Shown: in pieces, positions 52,596-61,317 of the stretch
Numbering within the stretch: the first letter of the stretch is position 1
Layout of the letters: the number at the start of each line of letters is the position of its first letter
Assembly: GCA_022797935.1 (NCBI GenBank)
Contig: JAAWLO010000001.1
Coordinates: 24,254-88,253, forward strand
Length of the DNA stretch: 64,000 bases
Origin: Oscillibacter sp.
GTDB lineage: Bacteria > Bacillota > Clostridia > Oscillospirales > Oscillospiraceae
Reading direction: 5' to 3'
Notes under the pieces: model-generated
Seen by the model: the letters and a program-made list of their open reading frames with translations, nothing else
Told to the model about the DNA's origin: nothing
Database searches by the model: none
Translations under genes and position numbers: made by a program

Positions 52596-54237
52596 TTTCG
52601 TCGCCTCCCTTCAGCCAGGTCTTGATCATCTGCGCAGCAATTTCCGGATTGTCCGTGGCAAACTGCCGGATTTCCTTGCGCAGCTCCATGCTCCGTTCCA
52701 TCTCGATGCTCATCACGTCGGCGCCGGTCTGGACCTCCTCCTGGCCGCCCAGGCCCGCTGCGGCAAGCAGCGCTTCCACGTCGTTCTGCTCCCGCTCCTG
52801 CTGTTCGGCCGCCTGCTTCTTGCGCTTGCTGCGCAGAAGAAGGATAACGGCCAGCAGAATGATAAACAGCAGCAGTCCCACGCCCGCCGCGATCAGCACC
52901 CACAGCGGCACCGTCCGGCCGGAATCAGCACCCGTCTGGCCGTCCGCACTGCTTTCCGTGCCATAGAAGTCCATGGAGACCACTTCGATCTTGCTCCCCA
53001 GGTCCTCCTCACCGGTAACCTCGTCCACCTCGCCGGTGATGCCCGCAGCCCGGGCCACCAGCCGGCGGATGTTGTCCACACTGAAATCTCCCGCCGTGCG
53101 GGCATTGATGCTTACCGCCACGTGGCAGTCCGTCACACGGACCGCGCCGTTGTTGTCGATGACCATTTCGCTGCGGGAGTTGTCATAATCTTTCTGCCCG
53201 CTGCCGGCCACCATGCTGTCACCGTTTTCAGGGTCCGCCAGGTCCTCCACATTCTCCGGAAGATCGCTGTTGACCTCGCTGCCCACCAAACCGCCGACCG
53301 TGTTCTCGCCAGGACGGCCTGTGTAGTACTCGTACCGCTCACTTGCCAAAGGCCCGCGGCCGCCGGTTTCGCCATTCATGGCATATTCCGGAAGCCAAAC
53401 CTCTGTCCGCTGTTCCGTAGTCCGGCCCACGTCGATCTCGCAGTTGACACCCACCCGGACATTGTCCTCGCCGAAGAAGGGGTCCAGCACCTGCTTGACG
53501 TTGGTGCGGATGCGGTTCTCATAGGTCTGCTGCAGCAGCAGCTTCTGGGCCGACACGTCGCCGTCCAGCTCTCCGCCGAGGTAAATGTTGCCGTTGGTAT
53601 CGCTGATGCTGACGGATTCCATCTCCAGCCCCTGGACGGAGTGGGCCACAAAATTCCGCATGGACTCAGCCTGCTCGTCGGGAAGGACGCAGCCCTCTTT
53701 CATGGTCAAAATGACGCCGGCGCTGGCGCTCACAATATTATTGCTGTCCAGTATGTAGCTGCGGTCCTCGCCGGGCGTGATGTTCACCGTCGCATCCACC
53801 ACGTTCGGGAAGTTCCGAAGCACCGCCGCCATGTTCGCCTGGAGATCCATCCGCTGGGCGGCAGTCCGTTCCTCGTTGGTGGAAAAAGAACTCAAGTTCT
53901 CAAAATAATAATAGTGTCCGGTCTGGTTGAGATTCTGCATCAGAATCCCGGCCTTCAGCGCCGACTCCTGCCCGGCAGGCACCAGAATGGTATTCCCGTC
54001 CTCCACTTTATAATTGGTCACACCCTGGGTGGACAGGTAATTTAAAATGTTGGACGCCTCGGTATTGCTCACCTCGGTGACCAGCACAGCATAGTCCTTC
54101 TTGTTCAATGTCAGGGCAATGGCCGCCACCACCACAAGAACCACCAAAACAGCGGCGATGGCGATCCACATCTTTTTGGAAACTTTCTTCAGGAGCTCTT
54201 TTGTCTTTTGCAAAAGGTTCTTCGCTTTCTCCTTCAA
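52588..54237 (-). CDS. fliF: Flagellar MS-ring protein FliF
   Basis: A 549-aa membrane protein that builds the MS ring. TM1 (about 23-45), ring-building motifs 1-2 (about 45-230; GQESALKAGILMQNLNQTGH), a disordered mid region, TM2 near 445-470 (VPLWVLIAAGVGLLLFIILL) and a C-terminal tail that binds FliG. TTG 54237 is the start; AAGGAGGTGAC lies about 10 nt upstream. A perfect 12-bp hairpin lies in the 96-nt gap to fliE. Confidence 0.95.
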   Translation of the reverse strand: MKEKAKNLLQKTKELLKKVSKKMWIAIAAVLVVLVVVAAIALTLNKKDYAVLVTEVSNTEASNILNYLSTQGVTNYKVEDGNTILVPAGQESALKAGILMQNLNQTGHYYYFENLSSFSTNEERTAAQRMDLQANMAAVLRNFPNVVDATVNITPGEDRSYILDSNNIVSASAGVILTMKEGCVLPDEQAESMRNFVAHSVQGLEMESVSISDTNGNIYLGGELDGDVSAQKLLLQQTYENRIRTNVKQVLDPFFGEDNVRVGVNCEIDVGRTTEQRTEVWLPEYAMNGETGGRGPLASERYEYYTGRPGENTVGGLVGSEVNSDLPENVEDLADPENGDSMVAGSGQKDYDNSRSEMVIDNNGAVRVTDCHVAVSINARTAGDFSVDNIRRLVARAAGITGEVDEVTGEEDLGSKIEVVSMDFYGTESSADGQTGADSGRTVPLWVLIAAGVGLLLFIILLAVILLLRSKRKKQAAEQQEREQNDVEALLAAAGLGGQEEVQTGADVMSIEMERSMELRKEIRQFATDNPEIAAQMIKTWLKGGDENA

Positions 54238-54283
54238 CCGCTGTCACCTCCTTCTCTCAAACGTTCACGGGCGCAGAAACAGA

Positions 54284-54310
54284 CTGTGCTGCTTGCAGCA
54301 AGCAGCACAG
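54284..54310 (-). other. Perfect 12-bp stem-loop between fliE and fliF
   Basis: CTGTGCTGCTTG (54284-54295) pairs fully with CAAGCAGCACAG (54299-54310) around a 3-nt loop. On the minus strand TCTGTTTCTG follows; this is weakly T-rich, so attenuation is possible but not shown. Confidence 0.6.
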
Positions 54311-54333
54311 GGGGTGGGATTCCCCCGGCTTTC

Positions 54334-54639
54334 TTACAGACTGATCCGCGTCAGCTCAGAATAGGCGTCCATGGCTCGGTTCCGCAGCTGCACCAGCAGG
54401 CTGACGGCCGTCTGGTTCTTACTGGCGGCAATGAGCGCCATCGCCGGGTTATCCAGCTGGCCGGTGGCCAGCAAATATTCTGCTTCCTTGTAGTCCGCGT
54501 CCGTCTCCTTCACATTCTCAATAGCGGAGCGGAAAACAGCGCCAAAGACGCTCTCTTCCACCGGGGAAGAGGCGTCCTGCTTCTCTTCATTCCCCATCAG
54601 GGGCGTCAGGGGCGTCAGTCTTTCAATCGGCGTCAGCAT
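54334..54639 (-). CDS. fliE: Flagellar hook-basal body junction protein FliE
   Basis: A 101-aa protein that joins MS ring and rod. The helical pattern FGAVFRSAIENVKETDADYK, the ATGQLDNPAMALIAASKNQT region and the closing LLVQLRNRAMDAYSELTRIS match FliE. GAGGAGG precedes ATG 54639. It follows flgC by 25 nt. Confidence 0.94.
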   Translation of the reverse strand: MLTPIERLTPLTPLMGNEEKQDASSPVEESVFGAVFRSAIENVKETDADYKEAEYLLATGQLDNPAMALIAASKNQTAVSLLVQLRNRAMDAYSELTRISL

Positions 54640-54664
54640 GGTACCAGGGGCCTCCTCTCAAGCG

Positions 54665-55123
54665 TTACCGTCCAATTTGAAGTCCGTCCGTAACGACGGT
54701 CTTCATGGTATTGAGCATAGTCACATTGGCGGAATACGCCTGGGTTGCGGCCATGGCATCCGTCATTTCCTTCACCATGTCCACATTGGGCATTTCCACA
54801 TAACCATCCTCGTTGGCATCGGGGTGGGTGGGGTCGTATACCAGGTGCATGGGTGAGGGGTCCTCTACAATCTGGGTCACCCGGACGCCGCCGGGGGCCT
54901 TGTCGCTGGACACCATCCCCAGCTCCGCCTGGGCCATCGCTTTGCGGAAGCCGTCCCGCCGGGTTCTGGCTTCAAAAACCACCATCTTGCGCCGGTAGGC
55001 GCCCTCGCCGTTCTCCACCCGCGTCGTGGTGGAGTTGGTGACATTCTCCGCAACAATGTCCAAACGCAGCTGCTGCGCCGTCAGCCCGGAGGCCGCTATA
55101 TTCATCGAGCTTAAAAAGGCCAT
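54665..55123 (-). CDS. flgC: Flagellar proximal rod protein FlgC
   Basis: A 152-aa rod protein: MAFLSSMNIAASGLTAQQLR, DIVAENVTNSTTTRVENGEG (the FlgC-type NxxN motif with T/N variation) and the C-terminal helix VDMVKEMTDAMAATQAYSAN. AAGGAGAAGAAG lies next to ATG 55123. A hairpin (55136-55151) sits right before its ribosome site. Confidence 0.94.
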   Translation of the reverse strand: MAFLSSMNIAASGLTAQQLRLDIVAENVTNSTTTRVENGEGAYRRKMVVFEARTRRDGFRKAMAQAELGMVSSDKAPGGVRVTQIVEDPSPMHLVYDPTHPDANEDGYVEMPNVDMVKEMTDAMAATQAYSANVTMLNTMKTVVTDGLQIGR

Positions 55124-55135
55124 CTTCTTCTCCTT

Positions 55136-55151
55136 CCGCCGCTTCCGGCGG
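55136..55151 (-). other. Stem-loop immediately upstream of the flgC ribosome site
   Basis: CCGCCG (55136-55141) pairs with CGGCGG (55146-55151), loop CTTC on the plus strand. On the mRNA it ends directly before AAGGAGAAGAAG. Confidence 0.4.
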
Positions 55152-55211
55152 CTCAAACTCTTTATTGCATTAAATCACAATGCCTTAAAAGGGAAAACAC
55201 ACCGCCGGCTC

Positions 55212-55598
55212 TTACTGGCCGTTGATTGCCGTGCGCAGAATCCCCAAATCCGAATTGATGCAGCTCATTACATAACGCATCTGGAATGCATTCCGCATGG
55301 CCTCAGAGGCCTGAGCCGTAACATTGACGCCATTGTCGTCCATCCGCGTCTGCACCTGCTGCTCCGTCACGCTGAACGGCGTGGATTCCAGCACGCTCCG
55401 CATGGACTTCACCGGCGCGGCGGTGCGGGAGGCTGCCTGCAGCTTTCCCTTCAGGCTGGACTCAAACGTCACCACTTTTTCCTTGTATTCCGGCGTCTCT
55501 GCATTGGCGATATTATCTGCGATGGCAGCCTGCTTGGTCCACAAATAGCCCAGCGACTTTTCCATCATAACCAAGGAGTTGCTCGACAAAAATTCCAT
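55212..55598 (-). CDS. flgB: Flagellar proximal rod protein FlgB
   Basis: A 128-aa rod protein and first gene of the 31-gene run. AAIADNIANAETPEYKEKVV matches the rod signature; the C-terminal MRNAFQMRYVMSCINSDLGI helix closes it. ATG 55598 follows GAGGGG by 11 nt; extension upstream to 55649 lacks a better site. Promoter-like sequence lies about 180 nt upstream. Confidence 0.93.
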   Translation of the reverse strand: MEFLSSNSLVMMEKSLGYLWTKQAAIADNIANAETPEYKEKVVTFESSLKGKLQAASRTAAPVKSMRSVLESTPFSVTEQQVQTRMDDNGVNVTAQASEAMRNAFQMRYVMSCINSDLGILRTAINGQ

Positions 55599-55776
55599 AA
55601 TACAACGTTCCCCTCTCCGGCGCGAAAACTCACCGCGACAGAGAACCACTCTTTCCGCGCCGCGTTTTCATTTGACAGCCAACGGTCCAGCATATGCTGC
55701 AGCGGCAGTTTCATGCCGCCGGATTGCCGTTTTATTCACTTGCTTGCCCACAAACAGGCCTTTACATTACTGGTTT

Positions 55777-55805
55777 ATTGTACAACATCCTTTTCCAGAA
55801 GGCAA
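55777..55805 (-). promoter_or_regulatory. Vegetative-type (sigma-A) promoter of the flgB operon
   Basis: On the minus strand TTGCCT (55800-55805), 17 nt, TACAAT (55777-55782). Match is 4/6 and 5/6 with ideal spacing; the predicted start leaves a leader of about 170 nt before flgB. Confidence 0.65.
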
Positions 55806-56100
55806 GCCCTTTTTTTCAAATTGGCCTTCCCAAATTTAAACAGTTCCTGTACAACTTCCACAAAATATGTCTTCACTGTGGGCTATCCCCAATTTCTTGC
55901 GGTTTCCTTTTTTCTTTTATTGGCGTATATGACAAATTTATTTTATAATAATTTATAAATTTTATATATTGCGGCAGCTTCTTCCGCATGTGCGGCAAAA
56001 AAGCCCGTCCGTGTAGTGAGGACAACTGTTTTCCCTCCTGCAGGCGCCCAAAATATCCGGCTCTAATCTGTGAAATACAACAAATTACCATTCCTCGTTC

Positions 56101-56129
56101 TTGCTATTTCTCTTTCTGTATGCTAGAAT
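56101..56129 (+). promoter_or_regulatory. Vegetative-type promoter for the signalling gene run
   Basis: TTGCTA (56101-56106), 17 nt, TAGAAT (56124-56129) with an extended -10 TGC just before it. The predicted transcript begins about 40 nt before the TTG at 56178. Confidence 0.65.
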
Positions 56130-56177
56130 AGAATAGTTTTAAAGGAAACGCTTTTCACAGCTCCGCGTCCGCCGCGC

Positions 56178-58358
56178 TTGCCCCCGGATACCGGCGCGGC
56201 TGCCGCCATAGCTGAGACCGTAAATAAGGATGTGATTTCTCTGAGCAAGGAGCAAAAGCAGAAAATTCTGATCGTCGATGATACAGAATTCAACCGGGCT
56301 GTCCTGGCCGACATGCTGGAAGACAAATACCAGATTATTGAAGCGGAGAACGGCCTCCAGGCCCTGGCGATCCTCCAGCAGCGGGGCGTGGAGCTGGACT
56401 TGGTCCTGCTGGATATTGTGATGCCGGAGATGGACGGTTTCGGCGTGCTGGAGGACATGGCCCAGACCCGTCTGATTGAGGATGTCCCCGTTATTATGAT
56501 TTCCTCGGAAACCGCCTCGTCCTATGTACAGCGTGCCTACGAGCTGGGTGTCACCGACTTCATCTCCCGCCCGTTCGATGAGCTCATTGTCCACCGCCGG
56601 GTGGTCAACACGATCCTCCTCTATGCAAAGCAGAAGCGCCTGGCCGGCATGGTAGCGGACCAGATTTACGAAAATGAGCAGCGCAGCAACCTGCTTATCG
56701 ATATCCTCAGCTACATCGTGGAATTCCGAAACGGAGAGAGCGGCCTTCACGTCCTCAACGTTCGGACGCTGACCGAGCTGCTTCTGAACCACCTGGTTCA
56801 GAAAACAGATCAATACCACCTTACCCTCTCGGACATCTCCATGATCTGTACCGCCTCCGCCCTCCACGACATCGGAAAAATCTCCATTGACGAGAAAATT
56901 CTCAACAAGCCCGGCCGCTTCACCGACGAGGAGTTCGCCATCATGAAAACCCACTCCCGCATCGGCGCGGAGATGCTTCAGAATCTCCCCATCCACCAGG
57001 ACGATCCCCTGGTGAAGGTAGCCTATGACATCTGCCGCTGGCACCACGAGCGCTGGGATGGCCGGGGCTATCCCGATGGCCTTGCCGGGGATCAGATTCC
57101 CATCTCCGCCCAGATTGTGGCCCTGGCGGATGTGTACGATGCTTTGACATCCAAGCGCTGTTATAAAGACGCCTTCACGCCCCAGGTGGCTGTTCAGATG
57201 ATTCTGGACGGGAAATGCGGCGCCTTCAACCCCCTGCTGATGGACTGCCTGCGGGATATGGGCGACCAGCTCCCCACACTGATGAACCAAAGCAACACGC
57301 CCACCCAGCGCAACCGCCGCGAGATGCGCAATGTAACTCAGGAAATCCACCATCACAAGGATCTCACCGCCTCGGAGCGCACGCTTCAGCTGCTGGAGCA
57401 CGAGCGGATGAAGTACAGCTTCTTCGCCGCCATGAGCAAGGAAATTCAATTCGAGTTTACTGTCTCGCCGCCTATGGTGACCCTCTCTGCCTGGGGCGCC
57501 CAGCGCCTGGGGACCGAGGAAATCATCATGGATCCCCTGCACCAGGAGTCCATTCTGGGTCTGCTCAGCGGGGATGAGGCCCACGGCCTCTCTTGTGCCC
57601 TGCGGAGTACAAATCCGGATCATCCCGTCATTACCTACAACTGCAAAATGCGTCTCCAAAATGAGTGGCGCTACACCCGCATCATTGCCCGGGCTATTTG
57701 GTCCACAGATGAACCGCCGCGCTATACCGGCGCCATTGGCAAGGCTGTGGACATCCATGACTCCCAGATGAAGCTGGCGGCCCTGGAGCGCATTGCCTCC
57801 CACGACCAGCTCACCGGCCTCCTGAACCACGCCTACGCCAAGAAGCGGATTCTGGAGCGGATGGAGGGGCACAGCGCCTCTTCCTTTGCCCTGGTCATCT
57901 TTGACCTGGACCACTTCAAAAACGCCAATGACACCTACGGCCATTCCTTCGGCGACCGGGTGCTTATCCATTTGGCGGACCGGCTCCGCCAGTCCATTCG
58001 GGGCGGCGACATTGCGGCCCGGGCCGGCGGGGACGAATTCCTCATCTTCCTGGAGTACAAGGACGACGTGGAGACGGTGATTGACCGCATTTTCCACTCT
58101 CTGTGCGGCGAGTTTGAGGGCTTCCCCCTCTCTGTCAGCATGGGTATCGCCCTGAGCACGGCGGTGGGCGGCGGATATGATGACCTGTTCCACGCGGCAG
58201 ATCAGGCACTGTACTATGTCAAACGCAACGGCCGGGGGCAATACCGTTTTTACGAGGAAACCATGAAAGGAACCCTGTCCGCCATCTCTCCCCTGGACGA
58301 CGGCAGAAAAGAAACGGAAGACGGCGCAAGCCGCATGGAAAAGGAGGAGTCCACATGA
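56178..58358 (+). CDS. Bifunctional-looking c-di-GMP enzyme: REC, HD-GYP and GGDEF domains
   Basis: A 726-aa protein: receiver (about 27-145) with phospho-acceptor D79 in LLDIVMPEMDG; HD-GYP phosphodiesterase domain (about 170-365) with H230-D231 (HDIGKIS) and HHERWDGRGYPDGL; a PAS-like segment (about 415-540); and GGDEF domain (about 545-705) with intact GGDEF (617-621) and the RxxD inhibitory site RGGD five residues before it. Both making and breaking c-di-GMP look possible. The start is uncertain: TTG 56178 is the furthest one, GTG 56232 is also in frame; neither has a good ribosome site. Overlaps the Hpt gene by 4 nt. Confidence 0.9.
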   Translation: MPPDTGAAAAIAETVNKDVISLSKEQKQKILIVDDTEFNRAVLADMLEDKYQIIEAENGLQALAILQQRGVELDLVLLDIVMPEMDGFGVLEDMAQTRLIEDVPVIMISSETASSYVQRAYELGVTDFISRPFDELIVHRRVVNTILLYAKQKRLAGMVADQIYENEQRSNLLIDILSYIVEFRNGESGLHVLNVRTLTELLLNHLVQKTDQYHLTLSDISMICTASALHDIGKISIDEKILNKPGRFTDEEFAIMKTHSRIGAEMLQNLPIHQDDPLVKVAYDICRWHHERWDGRGYPDGLAGDQIPISAQIVALADVYDALTSKRCYKDAFTPQVAVQMILDGKCGAFNPLLMDCLRDMGDQLPTLMNQSNTPTQRNRREMRNVTQEIHHHKDLTASERTLQLLEHERMKYSFFAAMSKEIQFEFTVSPPMVTLSAWGAQRLGTEEIIMDPLHQESILGLLSGDEAHGLSCALRSTNPDHPVITYNCKMRLQNEWRYTRIIARAIWSTDEPPRYTGAIGKAVDIHDSQMKLAALERIASHDQLTGLLNHAYAKKRILERMEGHSASSFALVIFDLDHFKNANDTYGHSFGDRVLIHLADRLRQSIRGGDIAARAGGDEFLIFLEYKDDVETVIDRIFHSLCGEFEGFPLSVSMGIALSTAVGGGYDDLFHAADQALYYVKRNGRGQYRFYEETMKGTLSAISPLDDGRKETEDGASRMEKEEST

Positions 58359-58717
58359 CTTTGCGTGAATGCTACGCCGCCCTGGGCGGCAATTATGACG
58401 ACGTTGTGGGCCGCCTGCGCAGTGAGCGGATGGTACGGAAATTCGTTCTGAAATTTCTACAGGACGGCAGTTATAATCTGCTGTGCCGCTCTATGGCGGA
58501 GGAGAATTACTCGGAGGCTTTCCGGGCCGCACACACCATCAAGGGCATATGCCAGAACCTGGGCCTGTCCCGGCTCCAGGATTCCAGCAGCCGCCTGTGC
58601 GAATCTCTGCGCAACGGCTATACCCCCGAAGCAGAGGAGCTTACCAAAAAAGTAGAGGAGGATTACCAGCAGGCAGCCTCGGCCATTCTGGCCTTTCAGG
58701 AGGCTAATCCAGAATGA
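58355..58717 (+). CDS. Histidine phosphotransfer (Hpt) protein
   Basis: A 120-aa stand-alone Hpt with the phospho-accepting His in AAHTIKGICQNLGL. It would carry phosphate between the hybrid kinase receivers (next gene) and the receiver of the HD-GYP/GGDEF protein (previous gene). ATG overlaps both neighbours by 4 nt; GGAGGAG upstream. The three-gene order kinase/Hpt/regulator is typical of a phosphorelay. Confidence 0.92.
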   Translation: MTLRECYAALGGNYDDVVGRLRSERMVRKFVLKFLQDGSYNLLCRSMAEENYSEAFRAAHTIKGICQNLGLSRLQDSSSRLCESLRNGYTPEAEELTKKVEEDYQQAASAILAFQEANPE

Positions 58718-61260
58718 AGGTAAAATCGCCTGCCCGCTTCCTGACGGTCAGCCTGGCCGCCGTGGCTCTCCTCTGCATCTGCGTATTCTCCTTCCTGGGG
58801 CTGTACATGAATCAGATGAGCGCCGACACCATCAGCTCCGTCGGCAACATCTACATGACCAGCATGAGCGAACAGATTTCCCAGCACTTTGAAACCACCA
58901 TCAAGCTCCGCCTCTCCCAGGTGGAAGCTCTGGTGGAAAGCACGCCTCCCGGCAGCGGCCCCGACCAGCAGCTGCGGGAAAACCTTACTTATAACGCCCG
59001 GGCCCGCGGCTTCGAAGCCTTGGCCTTTTATACCACCGATGGGCGTTTTGACATGATTTACGGCGAGGAGTCCCATCTGGAGGATCCGGAATCTTTTCTT
59101 CGCTCCCTGAACCATGACGAAATTAAAATCGCTGTAGCAAACACCAGCAGCGGAGAGAAAACCGTTCTCCTGGGTGTCTCCTGCACTTACGACCTGCCCG
59201 GAGACGCGGTCTGTACCGCTCTGGTCGCCAGCATTCCCGCCAGCTATATTGCCGAGACCCTCTCTCTGGATTCTGAAGACTCCATGGTTTATTCCCACAT
59301 CATCCGCCAGGACGGCAGCTTTATTATCCGCAGCGGCGACGCTTTTCAGGAAAGTTATTTTGACCGTATCCAGTCCCTTTTCGCTGAGCAGGGTGTCGAC
59401 GGCAGTCTCTACGTGAAAGAACTGGAGCAGGCTATGTCGAGGGGAGAGGATTACTCCAGCATCTTCCATTTCGGAGAGGAGCGGCGTCATCTCTACTGCA
59501 CACGCCTGGCCTACTCTGAATGGTATCTGGTGACTGTGCTGCCCTATGGCCTGCTGGACAAGATCATCAACAATCTCAGTTCCTCCTGGAGCCATCTGGC
59601 GGTTTTGTCGGGTGTCGTCGTGCTGCTGGCGCTGCTGGCGGTATTCGGCTTCTATTTCAAGCTGCTTCAAGACCAGATGGAAGAGCTGGAGCGGACCCGG
59701 CGGGAAGCCGTTCACGCCAACAAGGCCAAGAGCGAATTCCTTTCCAACATGAGCCATGACATCCGCACGCCCATGAACGCCATTGTGGGTATGACCGCCA
59801 TTGCCTCCGCCAACATCCACGACACCCAGCAGGTACAGAACTGCCTGCGGAAAATCACGCTCTCCAGCCGCCACCTTCTGGGACTCATCAACGACGTGCT
59901 GGACATGAGCAAAATTGAAAGCGGCAAGCTGACCCTGAACATGGACCAGCTCTCCCTGCGGGAGGTCATGGACAGCATTGTCAGCATTGTGCAGCCCCAG
60001 ATTCGGGCCAAGCGGCAGAAGTTTGACCTGCTTATCCGGGATATCTCCACGGAAAACGTCTGCTGTGACGGCGTGCGGCTGAATCAAGTATTGCTGAATT
60101 TCCTGAGCAACGCCATCAAATTCACCCCCGAGGAGGGCAGCATCCAGATTTCCCTCTACGAGGAGAGTTCCCCCAAGGGCGACGCCTTCGTCCGGGTCCA
60201 CCTGCGTGTCAAGGATAACGGCATTGGCATGACCAAGGAGTTCCAAAGCCAGATTTTTGACTCCTTCACCCGGGAGGACAGTGCCCGGGTCCGCAAAACG
60301 GAGGGCACCGGCCTGGGTATGGCCATCACGAAGTACATTGTAGATACCATGGGCGGTACCATCGAAGTGGAGAGCGAGCTGGGGCAAGGCACAGAATTCC
60401 ATGTGATCCTGGACCTGGAGCGGGCCGAGGAGCAAGAAGTGGATATGATCCTGCCGGAGTGGAACCTGCTGGTAGTCGACGATGACCAGCAGCTGTGCGA
60501 CAGCACCGTTTCCGCCCTGCACTCCATCGGCGTCAAGGCGGACTGGTGCCTGGACGCGGAGAGCGCTATGGAGAAAATTGACCAGCGGGTAAAGGCTCAG
60601 GACCCCTATCAGATCATCCTTCTGGACTGGAAGCTGCCCAATATGGACGGCATCTCCGCCGCGAAAGAAATCCGCCGGCGGTTCCACTCGAATACCCCCA
60701 TTCTCCTCATCTCCGCCTACGACTGGAGCGAAATCGAGATGGCGGCCAAGGCGGCGGGCATCACCGGCTTTATCTCCAAGCCCCTTTTCCGTTCCACCCT
60801 CTTCTATGGGCTTAAGCCTTTTATCGGCGTCCAGATGGATACCGGCAAGGAGCGGGAACCGGAAAACATCATCGATCTCACCGGCCGTCATATCCTCCTG
60901 GCGGAGGACAACGACCTAAACTGGGAAATTGCCAGCGAGCTGCTCAGCGACCTGGGTCTGGAGCTGGAATGGGCGGAAAACGGCCAGATCTGCGTAGAAA
61001 AATTTCAAGCCTCGCCGGAGGGATTTTTCGATGCAATCCTCATGGACCTGCGGATGCCCGTCATGACCGGCTACGAGGCCACTGCCGCCATCCGTGCCCT
61101 GAAGCGCTCCGACGCAGACATTCCCATCATCGCCATGACCGCCGATGCCTTTGCCGAGGATATCAAGAAGTGTCTGGACTGCGGCATGAACGCCCATGTA
61201 TCCAAGCCCATTGACATCCGGGAGGTAGCCCGGCTGCTGGAAAAACATATGCGCACGTAA
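58714..61260 (+). CDS. Hybrid sensor histidine kinase with two receivers
   Basis: An 848-aa membrane kinase: TM1 (about 10-31), Cache-like extracytoplasmic sensor (about 32-285), TM2 (about 290-315, SGVVVLLALLAVFGFYF), HisKA with H348 in SNMSHDIRTPMNAIVGM, ATPase (LNQVLLNFLSNAIKF, VKDNGIGM, GTGLGMAI), and two receivers with D638 (ILLDWKLPNMDG) and D778 (ILMDLRMPVMTG). Overlaps the Hpt gene by 4 nt. It likely drives the c-di-GMP enzyme through Hpt. Confidence 0.95.
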   Translation: MKVKSPARFLTVSLAAVALLCICVFSFLGLYMNQMSADTISSVGNIYMTSMSEQISQHFETTIKLRLSQVEALVESTPPGSGPDQQLRENLTYNARARGFEALAFYTTDGRFDMIYGEESHLEDPESFLRSLNHDEIKIAVANTSSGEKTVLLGVSCTYDLPGDAVCTALVASIPASYIAETLSLDSEDSMVYSHIIRQDGSFIIRSGDAFQESYFDRIQSLFAEQGVDGSLYVKELEQAMSRGEDYSSIFHFGEERRHLYCTRLAYSEWYLVTVLPYGLLDKIINNLSSSWSHLAVLSGVVVLLALLAVFGFYFKLLQDQMEELERTRREAVHANKAKSEFLSNMSHDIRTPMNAIVGMTAIASANIHDTQQVQNCLRKITLSSRHLLGLINDVLDMSKIESGKLTLNMDQLSLREVMDSIVSIVQPQIRAKRQKFDLLIRDISTENVCCDGVRLNQVLLNFLSNAIKFTPEEGSIQISLYEESSPKGDAFVRVHLRVKDNGIGMTKEFQSQIFDSFTREDSARVRKTEGTGLGMAITKYIVDTMGGTIEVESELGQGTEFHVILDLERAEEQEVDMILPEWNLLVVDDDQQLCDSTVSALHSIGVKADWCLDAESAMEKIDQRVKAQDPYQIILLDWKLPNMDGISAAKEIRRRFHSNTPILLISAYDWSEIEMAAKAAGITGFISKPLFRSTLFYGLKPFIGVQMDTGKEREPENIIDLTGRHILLAEDNDLNWEIASELLSDLGLELEWAENGQICVEKFQASPEGFFDAILMDLRMPVMTGYEATAAIRALKRSDADIPIIAMTADAFAEDIKKCLDCGMNAHVSKPIDIREVARLLEKHMRT

Positions 61261-61266
61261 CACAAC

Positions 61267-61296
61267 CCGGGCAGGGAGGATCCCTCCCCGTCCCGG
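61267..61296 (+). other. Stem-loop between the hybrid kinase and solute-binding protein genes
   Basis: GGGAGG/CCTCCC inner stem (61274-61288) with an outer CCGGG/CCCGG; no T tract, so read-through to the next gene is expected. Confidence 0.45.
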
Positions 61297-61317
61297 ACCG
61301 GAAAGGTGTGGTTTTCT

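Larger units (their letters stand above)
55599..56177. other. Divergent AT-rich intergenic region (579 bp)
   Basis: No coding frame supported. It holds the flgB promoter (55777-55805), the HD-GYP/GGDEF promoter (56101-56129), a perfect 12-bp palindrome CAGCATATGCTG at 55688-55699 in the flgB leader, and a very AT-rich core (about 55890-55970). No c-di-GMP riboswitch signature was recognised. Confidence 0.7.

Noticed and set aside
55599..55776. c-di-GMP (GEMM) riboswitch in the flgB leader
   Set aside because: The leader has short hairpins and a palindrome but lacks the conserved GEMM core bases.
56232..56234. GTG as the start of the HD-GYP/GGDEF gene
   Set aside because: AAGG lies only 2 nt upstream, too close to act; I kept TTG 56178 but note that the start is unsettled.
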